A stretch of 64,000 bases of DNA from contig JADDOH010009911.1 in assembly GCA_016648135.1 (NCBI GenBank), positions 28,216-92,215 on the forward strand. Direction: 5' to 3'. Source of the stretch: Agrypnia vestita (taxonomy: Eukaryota; Arthropoda; Insecta; Trichoptera; Phryganeidae). The stretch's first letter is position 1. Each line of letters opens with the position of its first letter. A program made the position numbers and the translations under genes. Below the pieces are notes generated by a model that did not search any database, was not told the DNA's origin, and was given only the letters and a program-made list of their open reading frames with translations. Shown piece after piece: positions 52,401 through 61,977 of the stretch.

Positions 52401-52720
52401 TCGTCTAAATATATGTAAACAATGGAGAATATCTCTAACCCACGTTACGGGAGTTTTTTTCTTCAATAAATAATGCTTTAATAGTTAATACATTTCGTCG
52501 TGTAACATTTTTAATAAACAAACACGTTGAGCCGCATATGTATGCAGTTGAACTCACTTACAGCGAGCGCGGATGTAACGAGTCAACTGATACAGCGAGT
52601 AAAAATCCAAAGTATAAATTCTTCTTATTTTGGTACTGATCCATTTATTTTCTCTAGTCGGCTCTCATTAAACTTACCATGACTGTAATCAGTTTTAAAG
52701 ATCACTTTGATCAAACATAA
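52401..52720. other. AT-rich spacer
   Basis: No features recognised beyond a GC-moderate patch at about 52540-52600. Confidence 0.4.
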
Positions 52721-52724
52721 TAAT

Positions 52725-52925
52725 TTCATTGTCCCCGTAACTTCGTGTAACGTCCATAATTTCGTTCTAATTCACAGCTAAAAAACGACCGGAGATGAGG
52801 CTTCATCCCTGGGCCTCCAAACCCAAACCGGCCGATTAACGCATGTGGCTACAACAGCCTAAAAGGTGCTATAAATATATACTAGGGTTTAGCAAAGACA
52901 CAAACCAATGTTCCGTCATTTTTGA
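52725..52925 (-). mobile_element. Family I tRNA-derived SINE, copy 1
   Basis: On the minus strand: head ATTGGTTTGTGTCTTTGC, A-box-like region ATGCGTTAATCGGCCGGTTT, B box GGGATGAAGCCTCATC (decayed) and tail AAATTATGGACGTTACACGA then AGTTACGGGGACA. Collinear with copy 2 at 55555-55895. Confidence 0.65.
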
Positions 52926-53284
52926 CGGATGTTTGCGAAGATAAATAACGAATATTCCGAATATACATGCATATATCGACGTGCCCTACGTAAATCTGTT
53001 ACTTTGCAGGGAAGAGCTTAGATCGTATTTTTATCTGAAATTCTAAACTACACATTTTTTGTAATATGCAATACAAGTTAAGAATTTCAGATAAACTTAA
53101 GCATAGGTCATGCCTATATGATAGTGCAGAATGAAGAATGCAGGTTTGACTCGCTCAATACGATATTTAATATCCATATAAGGGTCCCAGTTTTCTTTTA
53201 ATCTACATTTAGGCTATTTTTTCTACTCTTTCTAGTATAATTCTATCTAATGTATACACCGATGATAATGTAAGTTGTCATATT

Positions 53285-53458
53285 CAAATTTTCACGGAAT
53301 ACGTGCCGCATCTATATTATTACTATTTTCAAACTAAGCTAAAAGCTTGTGCTACGAAACTTGCTGGTATGCTAGAATGGGGTTCAAACCACCGACCACC
53401 ATATCACTAGGTGAGCGTCATGTCCACTACACCAACAAGCCACTCAGATGACTCTAAT
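53285..53458 (-). mobile_element. Family C SINE, copy 6
   Basis: On the minus strand: GTGGCTTGTTGGTGTAGTGG, ACATGACGCTCACCTAGTG, B box GTGGTTTGAACCCCATTC and body TAGTTTGAAAATAGTAATAA. Nearly complete. Confidence 0.75.
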
Positions 53459-53814
53459 GTAAGTAGATAATTTTTTAAAGAACGTAGGAATTTATTGAAA
53501 TGGTTTCCAATTTATATAATTCCTTTTAATACATTTTTCTAGATAACATAGGTAACAAGACAGTGAATATAGTACATTTTTTTTAACAGTGATAATAAAT
53601 ATTACTCTTTCAAATTTGTATAAACACCTCACCTTTTTCTCGCAAGAGATTTCCGTAACAATATACATAAAAATTGTCGCAGTAACGAATAAGTTAACAC
53701 TCAATTAAACCTTTATTTGAATGATAAAAATGTAAGAGATTCGCTAAATGTGATATGGAAGTATAATGGATAATTAGAAGAAAGCGCTGTAGATACACTG
53801 TCAATAGTGATCAT
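53459..53814. other. AT-rich spacer
   Basis: No features recognised. Confidence 0.45.
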
Positions 53815-54090
53815 TTTTCCGTGCTCTCGAGGGTGGACAAGTGTGCTTTAGTGGCTCGATCATTACACCTACTTGCCGACGTTGTGTCAACATATTATAT
53901 TATGCCTTCCTGGCAATAAAAAACTCGTCTAGACTCCGGATAAAACAGCTCGGACGTGAAGAGGTTACCTTCGCCTCACAATACAAGGCAAACCTTCTAT
54001 GTTAACACCTTAAATGCCAATCAATTATACAAATATGGCCACATTGTCCTGTCGGCCCGGAGTGTACCTGGAGTTTTTTTTTGTTATGTT
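53815..54090. promoter_or_regulatory. GC-richer island, candidate regulatory element
   Basis: GTGCTCTCGAGGGTGGACAA, CACCTACTTGCCGACG, CTTCCTGGCAATAAAAAACT and TGTCCTGTCGGCCCGGAG. No repeat match. Confidence 0.35.
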
Positions 54091-54434
54091 GCTCTGCGGT
54101 GCTTCGCTCAAACTCTCTGTAAAAAGTAAAAGTCTGCAACAGGGTAATCAAAAATTATGTTTTTAAACTGATCTGAATAAGTAATTAAGATAAATTATAA
54201 AAGTCTCATAACGAAGCTATTTGCATGGGAGAAGTTTATTGAAGTCTTTATGGGGTGGCCCAAGCTTGTGACCTGTGTGGGCTGGTTTAAGTGATCACTA
54301 TACACAATGCAACGTTCACCAATTCCACAGTAAGAACATCCACACATTATCAAATTTTTTATTTGCTCTGATATGGTATTGTAACGAAATGATAAACAGA
54401 AAGAATTGCGCGCTGTTCAAATTCCTTGTTATAT

Positions 54435-55212
54435 GTAACGTGGGATCTATTCTATGAAACCCACGGGTTTGGTTCTAGCGTTTTAACACTCTAGAAACAT
54501 CTGTAATATTCGGGAAACGTCTAAATTTCGGGAAGCCGCGGGAATATTCTCTTCAACACTATAAATATATAGAATTACCTTGGAGATTCGAAAAACCAAC
54601 ATTATTTTATACAAAATACAACAATTTCGTATAAAAAGGCAGAACCAGGCCGCGGCGCGTCATATCGTTTGACGTTTCTCTTCACTCTTGGCACTACAAC
54701 CCTTGGTGGGTCTTGGCCTCCTCAATAATTTTTCTCGGTTTAGTGCCAGCTCTCTCCAGTTCCGAAGCTCCAAGGCAGAGATGTCTTTGAGGACGTTGTT
54801 TAATTTTTGCCTTCCTAAGCTCCTTCACCCTATTAGCCTTGAGTTCAGCAGGGACTTTGGTGCTTGATGCTCGGACATTCTCTCTACATGACCCAGCCAC
54901 CGACGTTTGACGTTTCTACCGGTGCAATATTAACAACCAACCATAATGGTCAGTGTGGCTAACTCGAGTGTGAATTGAGCGAGATACCTATTTATGTGCG
55001 ATAATTGAACAGAATTTTCTCGAAAGCGCTAACAAGCGATAATTAAGTGTTAATAGACGAGTTATAGATTGCAGAATAGTGTGAATTGGAGATTAGTGTT
55101 TAAATTTAATCCGTGTCCAGTGACTTTGTGAATTAATTATACTTATCAATAAAAAGTTAATTAAACTTCAGTATTTTCATTTATCTCCCAAAGCCACTTA
55201 GCGTGACACTAT
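54435..55212 (+). mobile_element. Solo-LTR-like element inside Family A
   Basis: It begins TGTAACGTGGG and ends AGCGTGACA, an imperfect TGTNACG...CGTNACA inverted end. It carries a TATA box TTCGTATAAAAAGGC at about 54630 and AATAAAAAG at about 55149, in the order of a promoter and poly(A) signal. No internal gag/pol is present. The target duplication is unclear (TTATA versus CTATG). Confidence 0.55.
54680..54903 (-). mobile_element. Reverse transcriptase fragment inserted in the LTR, with 14-base target duplication
   Basis: The frame reads ASSTKVPAELKANRVKELRK, AKIKQRPQRHLCLGASELER and IIEEAKTHQGL, the same tail as 6905-7440. The insertion of 224 bases is flanked by CGTTTGACGTTTCT at 54666-54679 and 54904-54917, a perfect 14-base duplication. 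This is direct evidence of target-primed insertion of a severely truncated copy. Confidence 0.9.
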
Positions 55213-55554
55213 GATGCCCTAAATCAGTTTCTTTCACATATATCTACGAATGGACTGTGCTAGAGACATCTACGCTCCTTCCCATGACATAGTATACAAA
55301 GATTTCGCAATAGGTAATGAAACCTCTGTATTTTTGAAGTGGAATATTAAGTTATATTATTTTCATGTACTTTTAGGTGATATTCTTCTAATTTATTTAA
55401 CATATACACAAGAATACGCCTGAAAATCATAATCACTTAAGCCAGCATATACAGATCATAAGCCCTGTGCCACCCTATAAAGATTCCGCTACACATCTCC
55501 CTTATAAGTAGCTTCGTCTCTTGAGACTTCTATAATTTATCTTAATATGGAAAA

Positions 55555-55895
55555 AATCCAGTAATTTTGTTCCTAGAACACACATCAAACATAATAATTT
55601 CTTTGTCGGTCCGTCTGTCTGTCCGTCCATTCGTCCCTCCGCCTGTCTGTCCCCGTAACTTCGTGTAAAGTCCGTAATTTCGTCCGAGTTCACGGCTAAA
55701 ATATTACCGGCACCAAATTAAACGGCTGAAGGTGAGGCTTGAATCCCGGGCCAGCAAACCCGAACCAGCCGCTCTACGCATATTGCTACGGTCGCCTCTC
55801 TGTGGACCGCCAAAAATATATTATAAATATATACCAGGGCTTAGGAAAGGCACGAACCAATGTTCCGTCATTTTTACGGGTTACAGCTAGTATAA
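55555..55895 (-). mobile_element. Family I tRNA-derived SINE, copy 2 (best preserved)
   Basis: On the minus strand: head TACTAGCTGTAACCCGTAAA, ATGACGGAACATTGG, then GTAGCAATATGCGTAGAGCG (A-box-like) and GGCCCGGGATTCAAGCCTCA (B box). It continues into GACTTTACACGAAGTTACGG and a purine-rich (GACAG)n tail at 55600-55650. Confidence 0.7.
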
Positions 55896-55989
55896 AAATA
55901 TTGTTAATTATGAAAAGTTCGGATCAAATACTCTTGAATAAAGTATAATTTCGTAGTTTTTCACATGATAGACTCGGTTGATATATTAA

Positions 55990-56350
55990 ATAATTATGAG
56001 AATATTAATATTATTAATATTTAAAGCATTAACTTTGTGGTTAGACATAATAACAAAATGTTAGTAAACTTAGTAAAAACCACTACCAGATTTACGGTCT
56101 ACCGGTTTCGAGACGTACCCGTCTCTTCGTCAGGACCAACACTACACTGTTACATTCACAACACTATACACACCAACCATAGTATTGTAAAACTTTTTTT
56201 AAGTAACAATACTATGGTTGGGGTGTATAGTGTTGTGAATGTAGTAGTGTAGTGTTGATCCTGACGAAGAGATGGGTACGTCTCGAAACCGGTAGACCGT
56301 AAATCTGGTAGTGGTTTTTACTAAGTTTACTAACATTCTGTTATAATGAT
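55990..56350. repeat. Family T foldback, full palindrome with two hammerhead-like hairpins
   Basis: Arms of ~160-200 bases are nearly identical inverses: AACATTCTGTTATAATG/ACATAATAACAAAATG, TAGTAAAAACCACTACCAGA, TTACGGTCTACCGGTTTCGA and ACCATAGTATTGT. The loop is near 56190-56198. Each arm contains CTGACGA, a 5-base stem GAGAC/GTCTC and GAAACC in the order of a hammerhead core. Very low arm divergence suggests a recent or gene-converted copy. Confidence 0.75.
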
Positions 56351-56354
56351 GATA

Positions 56355-56559
56355 TTAAAAAAAAATGAAAAAACAACATCTATTATAAAAAAAACCTTCT
56401 GTTTATCAGGGGATTCAATTATGCAATAGAGGAATGTGTTTTCACTAACCAAAAATCAGTAACCTAACCTAACCATGAGACAATAATAACTAATTTAGAT
56501 TACTCGGAAAAATCTTCAAAAATATAAGTACCAAAAGCAGGTTGAGACAGAATTACCCC
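56355..56559. other. AT-rich spacer
   Basis: Contains one CCTAACCTAACC scrap at 56461-56474. Nothing else. Confidence 0.45.
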
Positions 56560-56680
56560 CTCCATGGGGCGGTAAATGTGGCAACTCCGAGAGGATAATT
56601 TAAGGCTCGCGACGAGGAGCGCCTTTTCGCGAACGGGGACAGCGGGCGAAGTGGTCGCACAGGGCAAAGAAAACGATTTT
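56560..56680. promoter_or_regulatory. Short GC-rich island
   Basis: ATTACCCCCTCCATGGGGCG, GGCTCGCGACGAGGAGCGCC and GGGGACAGCGGGCGAAGTGG. No repeat match. Confidence 0.35.
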
Positions 56681-57120
56681 TAAATAAATTTAATTTTACA
56701 TTTTACATTTTTATCATTATCTTCATCATATGGCTGCGATCCATGGAGTCTTTTAAACTATGGTTTCTCGTGTCTTTCACAATATTATAGGCTAGACTTT
56801 AAACAGAATTATATCTCAGTAGGTATACTGTGAAAGTTAATAATTTTAGCGGATTAATGACCTGCCACAACGGACCAAACAACAGACCACTGACAAATTC
56901 AAAACAGATCTGACAAAAATATCAAAACTCGGCCAACTATAAAAAATTACCTTGTATCTTATTGTAAAAATCATGTAAAAATGTACCCATAAACCTCTTA
57001 GGTTCCCATTACTTTTTAAATAAATAATAAAAAAATAAAATAAAAAATAATAAAAAATAAAAAGTGGGACCCAGGGCCGTTTTATGAGCTATAGCTGCCG
57101 TATGGGCCCTACACTATTTT
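56681..57120. other. Non-coding spacer ending in an A/T-rich tail
   Basis: GGATTAATGACCTGCCACAA precedes a (AAATAA)n stretch at 57010-57062. It could be the 3' untranslated end of an old retroelement, but no frame supports that. Confidence 0.3.
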
Positions 57121-57126
57121 AATACT

Positions 57127-57194
57127 AAAGGCACGCCATAGATGATGTCATGGCGTGTCTAAAGGCACGCCATAGATGATACCATGGCGTGTCC
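57127..57194. repeat. Tandem duplication of a 34-base hairpin unit
   Basis: Two units of exactly 34 bases, each AAAGGCACGCCATAGATGAT plus a four-base variable part and ATGGCGTGTC. Within each unit GGCACGCCAT pairs with ATGGCGTGTC. The variable part differs by two or three bases (GTC versus ACC). Confidence 0.9.
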
Positions 57195-57279
57195 ACACAA
57201 AACCATGTCACTGTTTTATGGATGCAGAGGAAAGGGAAATCAATTTATTAAGTTGTACTTACAAGCAATGCAATAAGTT

Positions 57280-57440
57280 GCTTGTGGCTGTGATGGTCAT
57301 AACGCTAGCCTAGTGATCTGGTGTTCGGTGGTTCGAGCCCCATTGCAGGATTTAGCTTTAGCTTTGTTTTAAAATTGTGAGAATTCGATATAGAGATGCG
57401 AATACGCACATTTCGTGTACGCATTTCTATTTAATTAAAA
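57280..57440 (+). mobile_element. Family C SINE, copy 7
   Basis: AGTTGCTTGTGGCTGTGATG, B box GGTGGTTCGAGCCCCATT, tail block GCGAATACGCACATTTCGTG and TTTCTATTTAATTAAAAAAA. Confidence 0.7.
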
Positions 57441-57870
57441 AAAATGAAATTAAAAAAAATCAAATCTAGAGCTAAAAATAAAATCAAAGTTTAGCAAATC
57501 TAAAATAAGATAAAGTAAAATAAAAATAATAAGGCAACATGACATAAACATAATAAAATTATTGGATTAAGGACAGAATTAAATTTGATTTGAATTGTTT
57601 TCATACTATTTTTCATGATTTTTTAGCCGCGTAACAAAAAATTAAAAAAACTAATATTAATCGTGTCCGCTAGAGATGAAGGCCTTTTTGATTTTTCATT
57701 AATTACATATTTCCTTCACCAACCATAACCTAGATTTCTTTATTGATCTAAATTTTTAACCTATACTATTGCGCATTACAATCTGCAATCTATTTCAAAC
57801 GGCAACCCTTCAAGATAAAATTCAAAATAGTTTTTCTTTAATCGTTTTCCAACCGCATTTCGCTTAGACG
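57441..57870. other. AT-rich spacer
   Basis: A-rich at 57440-57560 and otherwise featureless. Confidence 0.45.
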
Positions 57871-57879
57871 TTAATAATG

Positions 57880-58090
57880 ATCTCTAGTTGTGCGGCGTTT
57901 TCTGTGAATTTTATTTCCAAGAACCGTCCTTCCCCGATGGTCCTCGAACCTGAGAGGTGATCCAGGCCCTTGAAGGAAGCTGCGGGCTGCCGAGAGATAC
58001 AGCACCACGAGTGGACACAGCCAAACAACGGCGCCTCTTACTCCTAGCAGGTCTTCCCGTCGATTATCCGGGAGACCTTTTTGGATCCAG
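57880..58090 (-). other. GC-rich island with an open minus-strand frame, possible exon
   Basis: The 98-codon frame on the minus strand contains LLGVRGAVVWLCPLVVLYLS, AARSFLQGPGSPLRFEDHRG. The hydrophobic stretch followed by AARS looks signal-peptide-like. Donor candidates (CTCAG|GTTCGA, GACG|GTTCTT) are weak and no acceptor stands out. It may equally be a regulatory island. Confidence 0.25.
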
Positions 58091-58167
58091 ATACTATTTA
58101 TATAAAAGGCAACGTTAACGTTGGATCTATTTATATTTAATTGTAAAAAACATTTTGTTGTACTCAA

Positions 58168-58330
58168 TTTTTTATTTTAGAATTAATTGCTGCAAAAACT
58201 GATCGTTTTATAAATGTACCGCTGTCGTCTAAAAATACTGGTGAATAAATGTTGCGAGCTAAAGTAACCTAATTACATTGAAATGAAAAATTCCAAATAT
58301 TTAAGAAACAAATAAATCAATCAATTACGC
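58168..58330. other. AT-rich spacer
   Basis: No features recognised. Confidence 0.4.
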
Positions 58331-58333
58331 GCG

Positions 58334-58979
58334 GTAGAAGTTATACTTCTTTGGCGTGATTTTCATAATTGATATTTACATATCGGTTAAAAATGTATTA
58401 CATATTTATACAATAGTACAATGAGATAGTATAATTGATAACACTTGAATGTAGTTAAATTATTAATATTTGTTTTAGAAGTGGTACAAATGTAAATATT
58501 GGTTTGTGATAGCTAAAATAAGAGATAAATTCTTCGAATTGACGAATCAAAAAACGTGTGCATTTTCAAAAAAAGTTCAAGATCCGTATTCAAAAATTTC
58601 TAAACTATACAGTTTTGACAGCATAATCGAATGGCTAATGAATGAATGTATTACGTCGTTTTTGCTAAAACATCGACAATAACATGCACACTTAAAATCG
58701 TAATCGAATGAACGGTTATAATTTTCAATTCAATAACCAATCATTCGTCAGCTTTTGAATCGACCATCGTTATGATTGGTACTCGATTCAAGATGGTATA
58801 CAAAACATTATTTTTATTACACAAACACTAAATTCATGTGAATAAATTCTTGACTGTTTAATGGATGCGCGCACATTTCGTGGTCTCGCATTTTCGCTAC
58901 AATGCTCACGCTCCTCGTGCGCAATTTCCGTTACAATAAAGATTTTATCCTAAATACACCAAAAAGAGATAAGTTCAAC
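58334..58979. repeat. Family M termini pair, copy 2
   Basis: GTAGAAGTTATACTTCTTTG at the left; CCAAAAAGAGATAAGTTC at the right, decayed. CTCGCATTTTCGCTAC near the right end is shared with M copy 1. The interior is AT-rich with no recognised coding. Confidence 0.45.
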
Positions 58980-59289
58980 ATTTTGAAGACATGCTCTTAT
59001 ATACGCTTCGTTGCATATACCTATTATTAATCGATTTTTTAACATCACCCATGCAGTATTAAACGCGTCGTTTTAAAGTTTGAAAAAAATCGAATGCCAT
59101 TTTTTCTAGCTATTTCTGCTGCTCTTGCTTGTGAGTGACGTGATTATTAATTTTAATCGAAATAATAACCAAATCAGAAACGTCGAAAACCAAGTTGAAA
59201 ATTTAATAAAGTATTGCCATCCACATTACATGTTTTCAAATTTTAAATAAATTTATTTCTTGTTTTCACATTTAAAATAAATTGTTCAT
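58980..59289. other. AT-rich spacer
   Basis: No features recognised. Confidence 0.45.
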
Positions 59290-59760
59290 TATAATATTTG
59301 AAAAAGAAAAATATCTATCCCATTTTTTCCATTCTGGTTCGCATTTTCGATCAGCTCGATCCTCGTTCCTTTTTCAAACGCCGCTCCACTCCAGAGACAT
59401 CTCTCGCCCGCTTTCAGCATCGCGTCCAATCCGGCGCTTTCAATTAATATTTTCCATCCCCCTCGCCCCGCCCCGCCGCGGTTCGGCGCGAGCGGGACGG
59501 AAGACGGCGGAAAAAATAGACAGGGACCGGCCGTAGAATGCAGAAACGTTCGAATTATGAATTTCAAAGAGCACAATGGCGGCCGTTCCGGCGGATGACA
59601 GGTGTCAAGCGCATCCGGTGGCGCGCGCAACAATGCGCGGCGTTGCGGGCGTATTAAGCGGGAAAATGGGAAAAATAACAGGTACCCGGCACCCGGGACC
59701 TTCTCCGCCCGGCTGACGCGTGACGCCTGCACGGCTGGTAATTGCCGTATTAACCGGACA
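59290..59760. promoter_or_regulatory. Large CpG-rich island, candidate regulatory region or promoter
   Basis: The most CpG-dense block of the window: CGCCCCGCCCCGCCGCGGTT, CGGCGCGAGCGGGACGG, GGCGCGCGCAACAATGCGCG and GGTACCCGGCACCCGGGACC. It also holds ACAATGGCGGCCGTTCC, GATGACAGGTGTCAAG (TGACAG plus CAGGTG) and GGTAATTGCCGTATTAACCG. A 147-codon minus frame and an 84-codon plus frame overlap here, both GC-driven with no domain. No TATA or clear initiator was identified. Confidence 0.5.
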
Positions 59761-60499
59761 ACTTAATAACAATCTTGCCCGGTTGTTGGCGGTCGAATGA
59801 GTAGGTACCTAGTACCTACGTACATGCTTAAAGAGGAAAGAGAAACAGCCATTATGATTTCGATAATTTCATTTCGATAATCATCTTGGGCATCACGTAG
59901 GCAATTTGTAAAATATTTTATACCGCTCCATTTCCAAAAAAAAAAATACAAATTCATTTCCTTTCGCAATATTCTTAACGTAAAAATATCCGAAATAACT
60001 TTTAGAGATTGCGATAGAAAATTCACTAGCCGAACCGCAAGAAACCCAAGTACGAAAAAACGAACAGAGAGATAACATGGCCGCTGCCTGAAAAACATAA
60101 CTTTTCGGAATATAATCACACCACTGATACAATTCTTTCAATAATCATTAATTAAAATGTCACGTTTACAGCAAACACGTAGAAAATCAAAAAATGTAAA
60201 ATTCGTAAAAAACACTAATTAAAAACATTATTTTCAATTATTAAAATAAGATTTCACCGCTGCTATTTACATTTCCGTTATCGACCAAAAAAATCTCTTT
60301 CATCCATTATTCGCCTCTCTACCTAAATAGGCTGAAAAACACAGTATTTCGACTTGCTATCAAGTATACCTGATAAAGACAATTTTATCAAAAAAATAGT
60401 AGACAATTAGACAATGACAAAATGATTGAATAGTGTATTGTTGCGTACAACGAACAAGGTTTAGTTTAGTGTTGTGAATTATAATGTAACAACCAAAAA
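59761..60499. other. Non-coding spacer
   Basis: A 118-codon minus frame at 59763-60119 has no recognisable domain and is poor in coding signal. GTAGGTACCTAGTACCTACG at about 59800 is a near-perfect palindrome. Confidence 0.4.
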
Positions 60500-60810
60500 C
60501 GAAAATTACCTTCGGGGCGTAGTCACATCAACGTTAATTAAAGCCTTCCATTTGTTTGAAAGGCGGTCGATTCCGCGGGCGAAGATTGTCCAATGTCCTA
60601 ATGGTGCAACCTTCGTCCTCTTTTACAGCCACCAGAAGGTCCTGGTGATCAAAATCCAAAGTCCGACCACTTCACCAGCTTTGAAGTGAACAAACTACTC
60701 TCGACATGTCCTTTCGCTAAAAGTTCCTTTGCAGAAAAGATCGTCGAAATGGCGAATTGACTCGGCACCTTCCACCGTTTCTCGAAGTGGTTCAGCCTAA
60801 TGTGGCATAT
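60500..60810 (-). mobile_element. Internally deleted mariner transposase remnant
   Basis: On the minus strand: HFEK, then AESIRHFDDLFCKGTFSERT, CRE-stop-FVHFKAG (a stop replaces the expected tryptophan), FDHQDLLVAVKEDEGCTIRT, LDN, and then, with no catalytic domain between, ARGIDRLSNKWKALINVDV as C-terminus. The N-terminal DNA-binding domain is joined directly to the last helix, and the three catalytic aspartates are gone. It is of the same kind as the remnant at 6095-6320. Confidence 0.8.
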
Positions 60811-60831
60811 TTGTGTATTTTTATTTTATTA

Positions 60832-61040
60832 TTATTATTATTGATAATAGGCAGGCAGCTTAGGCTGATAGGCCCATATCACTGTCTCTCATTTGAATAT
60901 CCAGCCTATTCTTAAATTAATTGACACTGGCTGCAGACACAACGCCCTCAGGCAAACTGTTCCACATATTGACCACTCTATTGCTTAATGCATGCTTTCT
61001 TGGGTTACACGAGAACCGAGACTTGTTCAACTTTTTTCAA
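60832..61040 (-). mobile_element. CR1-like non-LTR retrotransposon 3' end with (AAT)n tail
   Basis: On the minus strand: SRFSCNPRKHALSNRVVNMW, NSLPEGVVSAASVN, a stop, FKNRLDIQMRDSDMGLSA, then a (AAT)n tail at 60827-60848. NRVVNMWNSLPE...FKNRLD is the classical end of CR1-like reverse transcriptases. One in-frame stop. Confidence 0.85.
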
Positions 61041-61419
61041 GAATTGTATTATGAAAAATGTCAATTAAACTTCAAATAAACGCGGAAAATTACACATAAA
61101 CTTAATAATAAGATTAATCCTACCAGAACTAAAAACGCAGATCATCAGTGAAGCGGCCTCCCGATAACGCTCATGACATAGATGTATATGTATAATGATG
61201 AATATATAAATTAATGTTATAATAACATATATTAAATATGTAATTACGATGATACCTCGTACATAACAAGCGAGGTTAAAAAAAAATAGACTGCAACCAC
61301 AATAATAAAATAAAAAGATAAGATTGCAAACATTTTTCAAAATATTGATGTTTACGAGTATATCGCGAATCAAGTAATGATTTTTTTTAGCTAATCAAGA
61401 ATCTCTTACTGCTGTCACT
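61041..61419. other. AT-rich spacer
   Basis: The 102-codon minus frame is AT-driven, rich in I/F/Y, with no domain. Confidence 0.45.
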
Positions 61420-61830
61420 GTCGCCTTTTCGATCTGGACCATTTACTTCCAAACCTCCCCCGTATTTAAACCTTTCGAATTGCCCAATAAAAGTGAACAA
61501 TTCAGATAAGGCTCTCAGCGCCCCCTGAGCGCCTCCGACTGTTGTTTCAAGTGGCAAAACCGTTTACATTCTTTATTCCCGGATAAAAAGAAGATCTCTG
61601 TAATATTTCATAACCTTTTTTAGTGCATGCCTGCGCGGTGGCATTCCCGGAATCCAGTCAGCGAGCGCCTGTCCCGGGATGTGGGAAAATATTCCGAATT
61701 CTTATTGCGTTTAGACAAGTGTTTTCTTGCTTGTGCTTTCTTCGCTGTGTCAACACGGGATTTAAAATGGAAAAGGGTTAACTCCCACGGTCTTTGGCTT
61801 ATGTCTCTTAACCGTGGATGATGACAATAC
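61420..61830. promoter_or_regulatory. GC-richer island with CTCF-like site
   Basis: TTGCCCAATAAAAGTGAAC, GCGCCCCCTGAGCGCCTCC, GCCTGCGCGGTGGCATTCCC and GCGAGCGCCTGTCCCGGG. No repeat match. Short frames have no domain. Confidence 0.4.
61517..61529 (-). promoter_or_regulatory. CTCF-like site
   Basis: AGCGCCCCCTGAG on the plus strand, so CAGGGGGCGCT on the minus strand. This is the perfect vertebrate-type CTCF core half AGGGGGCGC. The upstream half of the motif is weaker. Confidence 0.45.
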
Positions 61831-61977
61831 CATAATTTTATCCAGGGGATGTGACATTTTAGTGCTGTAGTATCGCAACGGTAGTTTAGACATGAATATT
61901 GTCATAACAATCTCCTGTAGATAATATAAATGCTTTGAAATGTTATTGCTTGTAGTAGGCATACTGTCAGTACTAAA

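Larger units (their letters stand above)
54183..55550. mobile_element. Family A copy 7, split by an LTR-like element
   Basis: The left portion 54183-54434 has AATTAAGATAAATTATAAAA, CGAAGCTATTTGCATGGG, TTTAAGTGATCACTATACAC and the centre block GCTCTGATATGGTATTG ending CAAATTCCTTGTTATA. The right portion 55213-55550 resumes with AAATCAGTTTCTTTCACATA, then CACTTAAGCCAGCATATACA, CACCCTATAAAG, and CTTCTATAATTTATCTTAAT. Order and orientation fit a single copy with both arms, interrupted by 54435-55212. Confidence 0.7.

Noticed and set aside
59289..59732. 147-codon open frame on the minus strand
   Set aside because: Lies in a CpG-dense island where stops are rare. Overlapping frames exist on the other strand, with no recognisable domain and no splice context.
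59763..60119. 118-codon open frame on the minus strand
   Set aside because: No domain, no homologous motif, no splice or promoter support.
61065..61373. 102-codon open frame on the minus strand
   Set aside because: Made of AT-rich low-complexity codons (I, F, Y).
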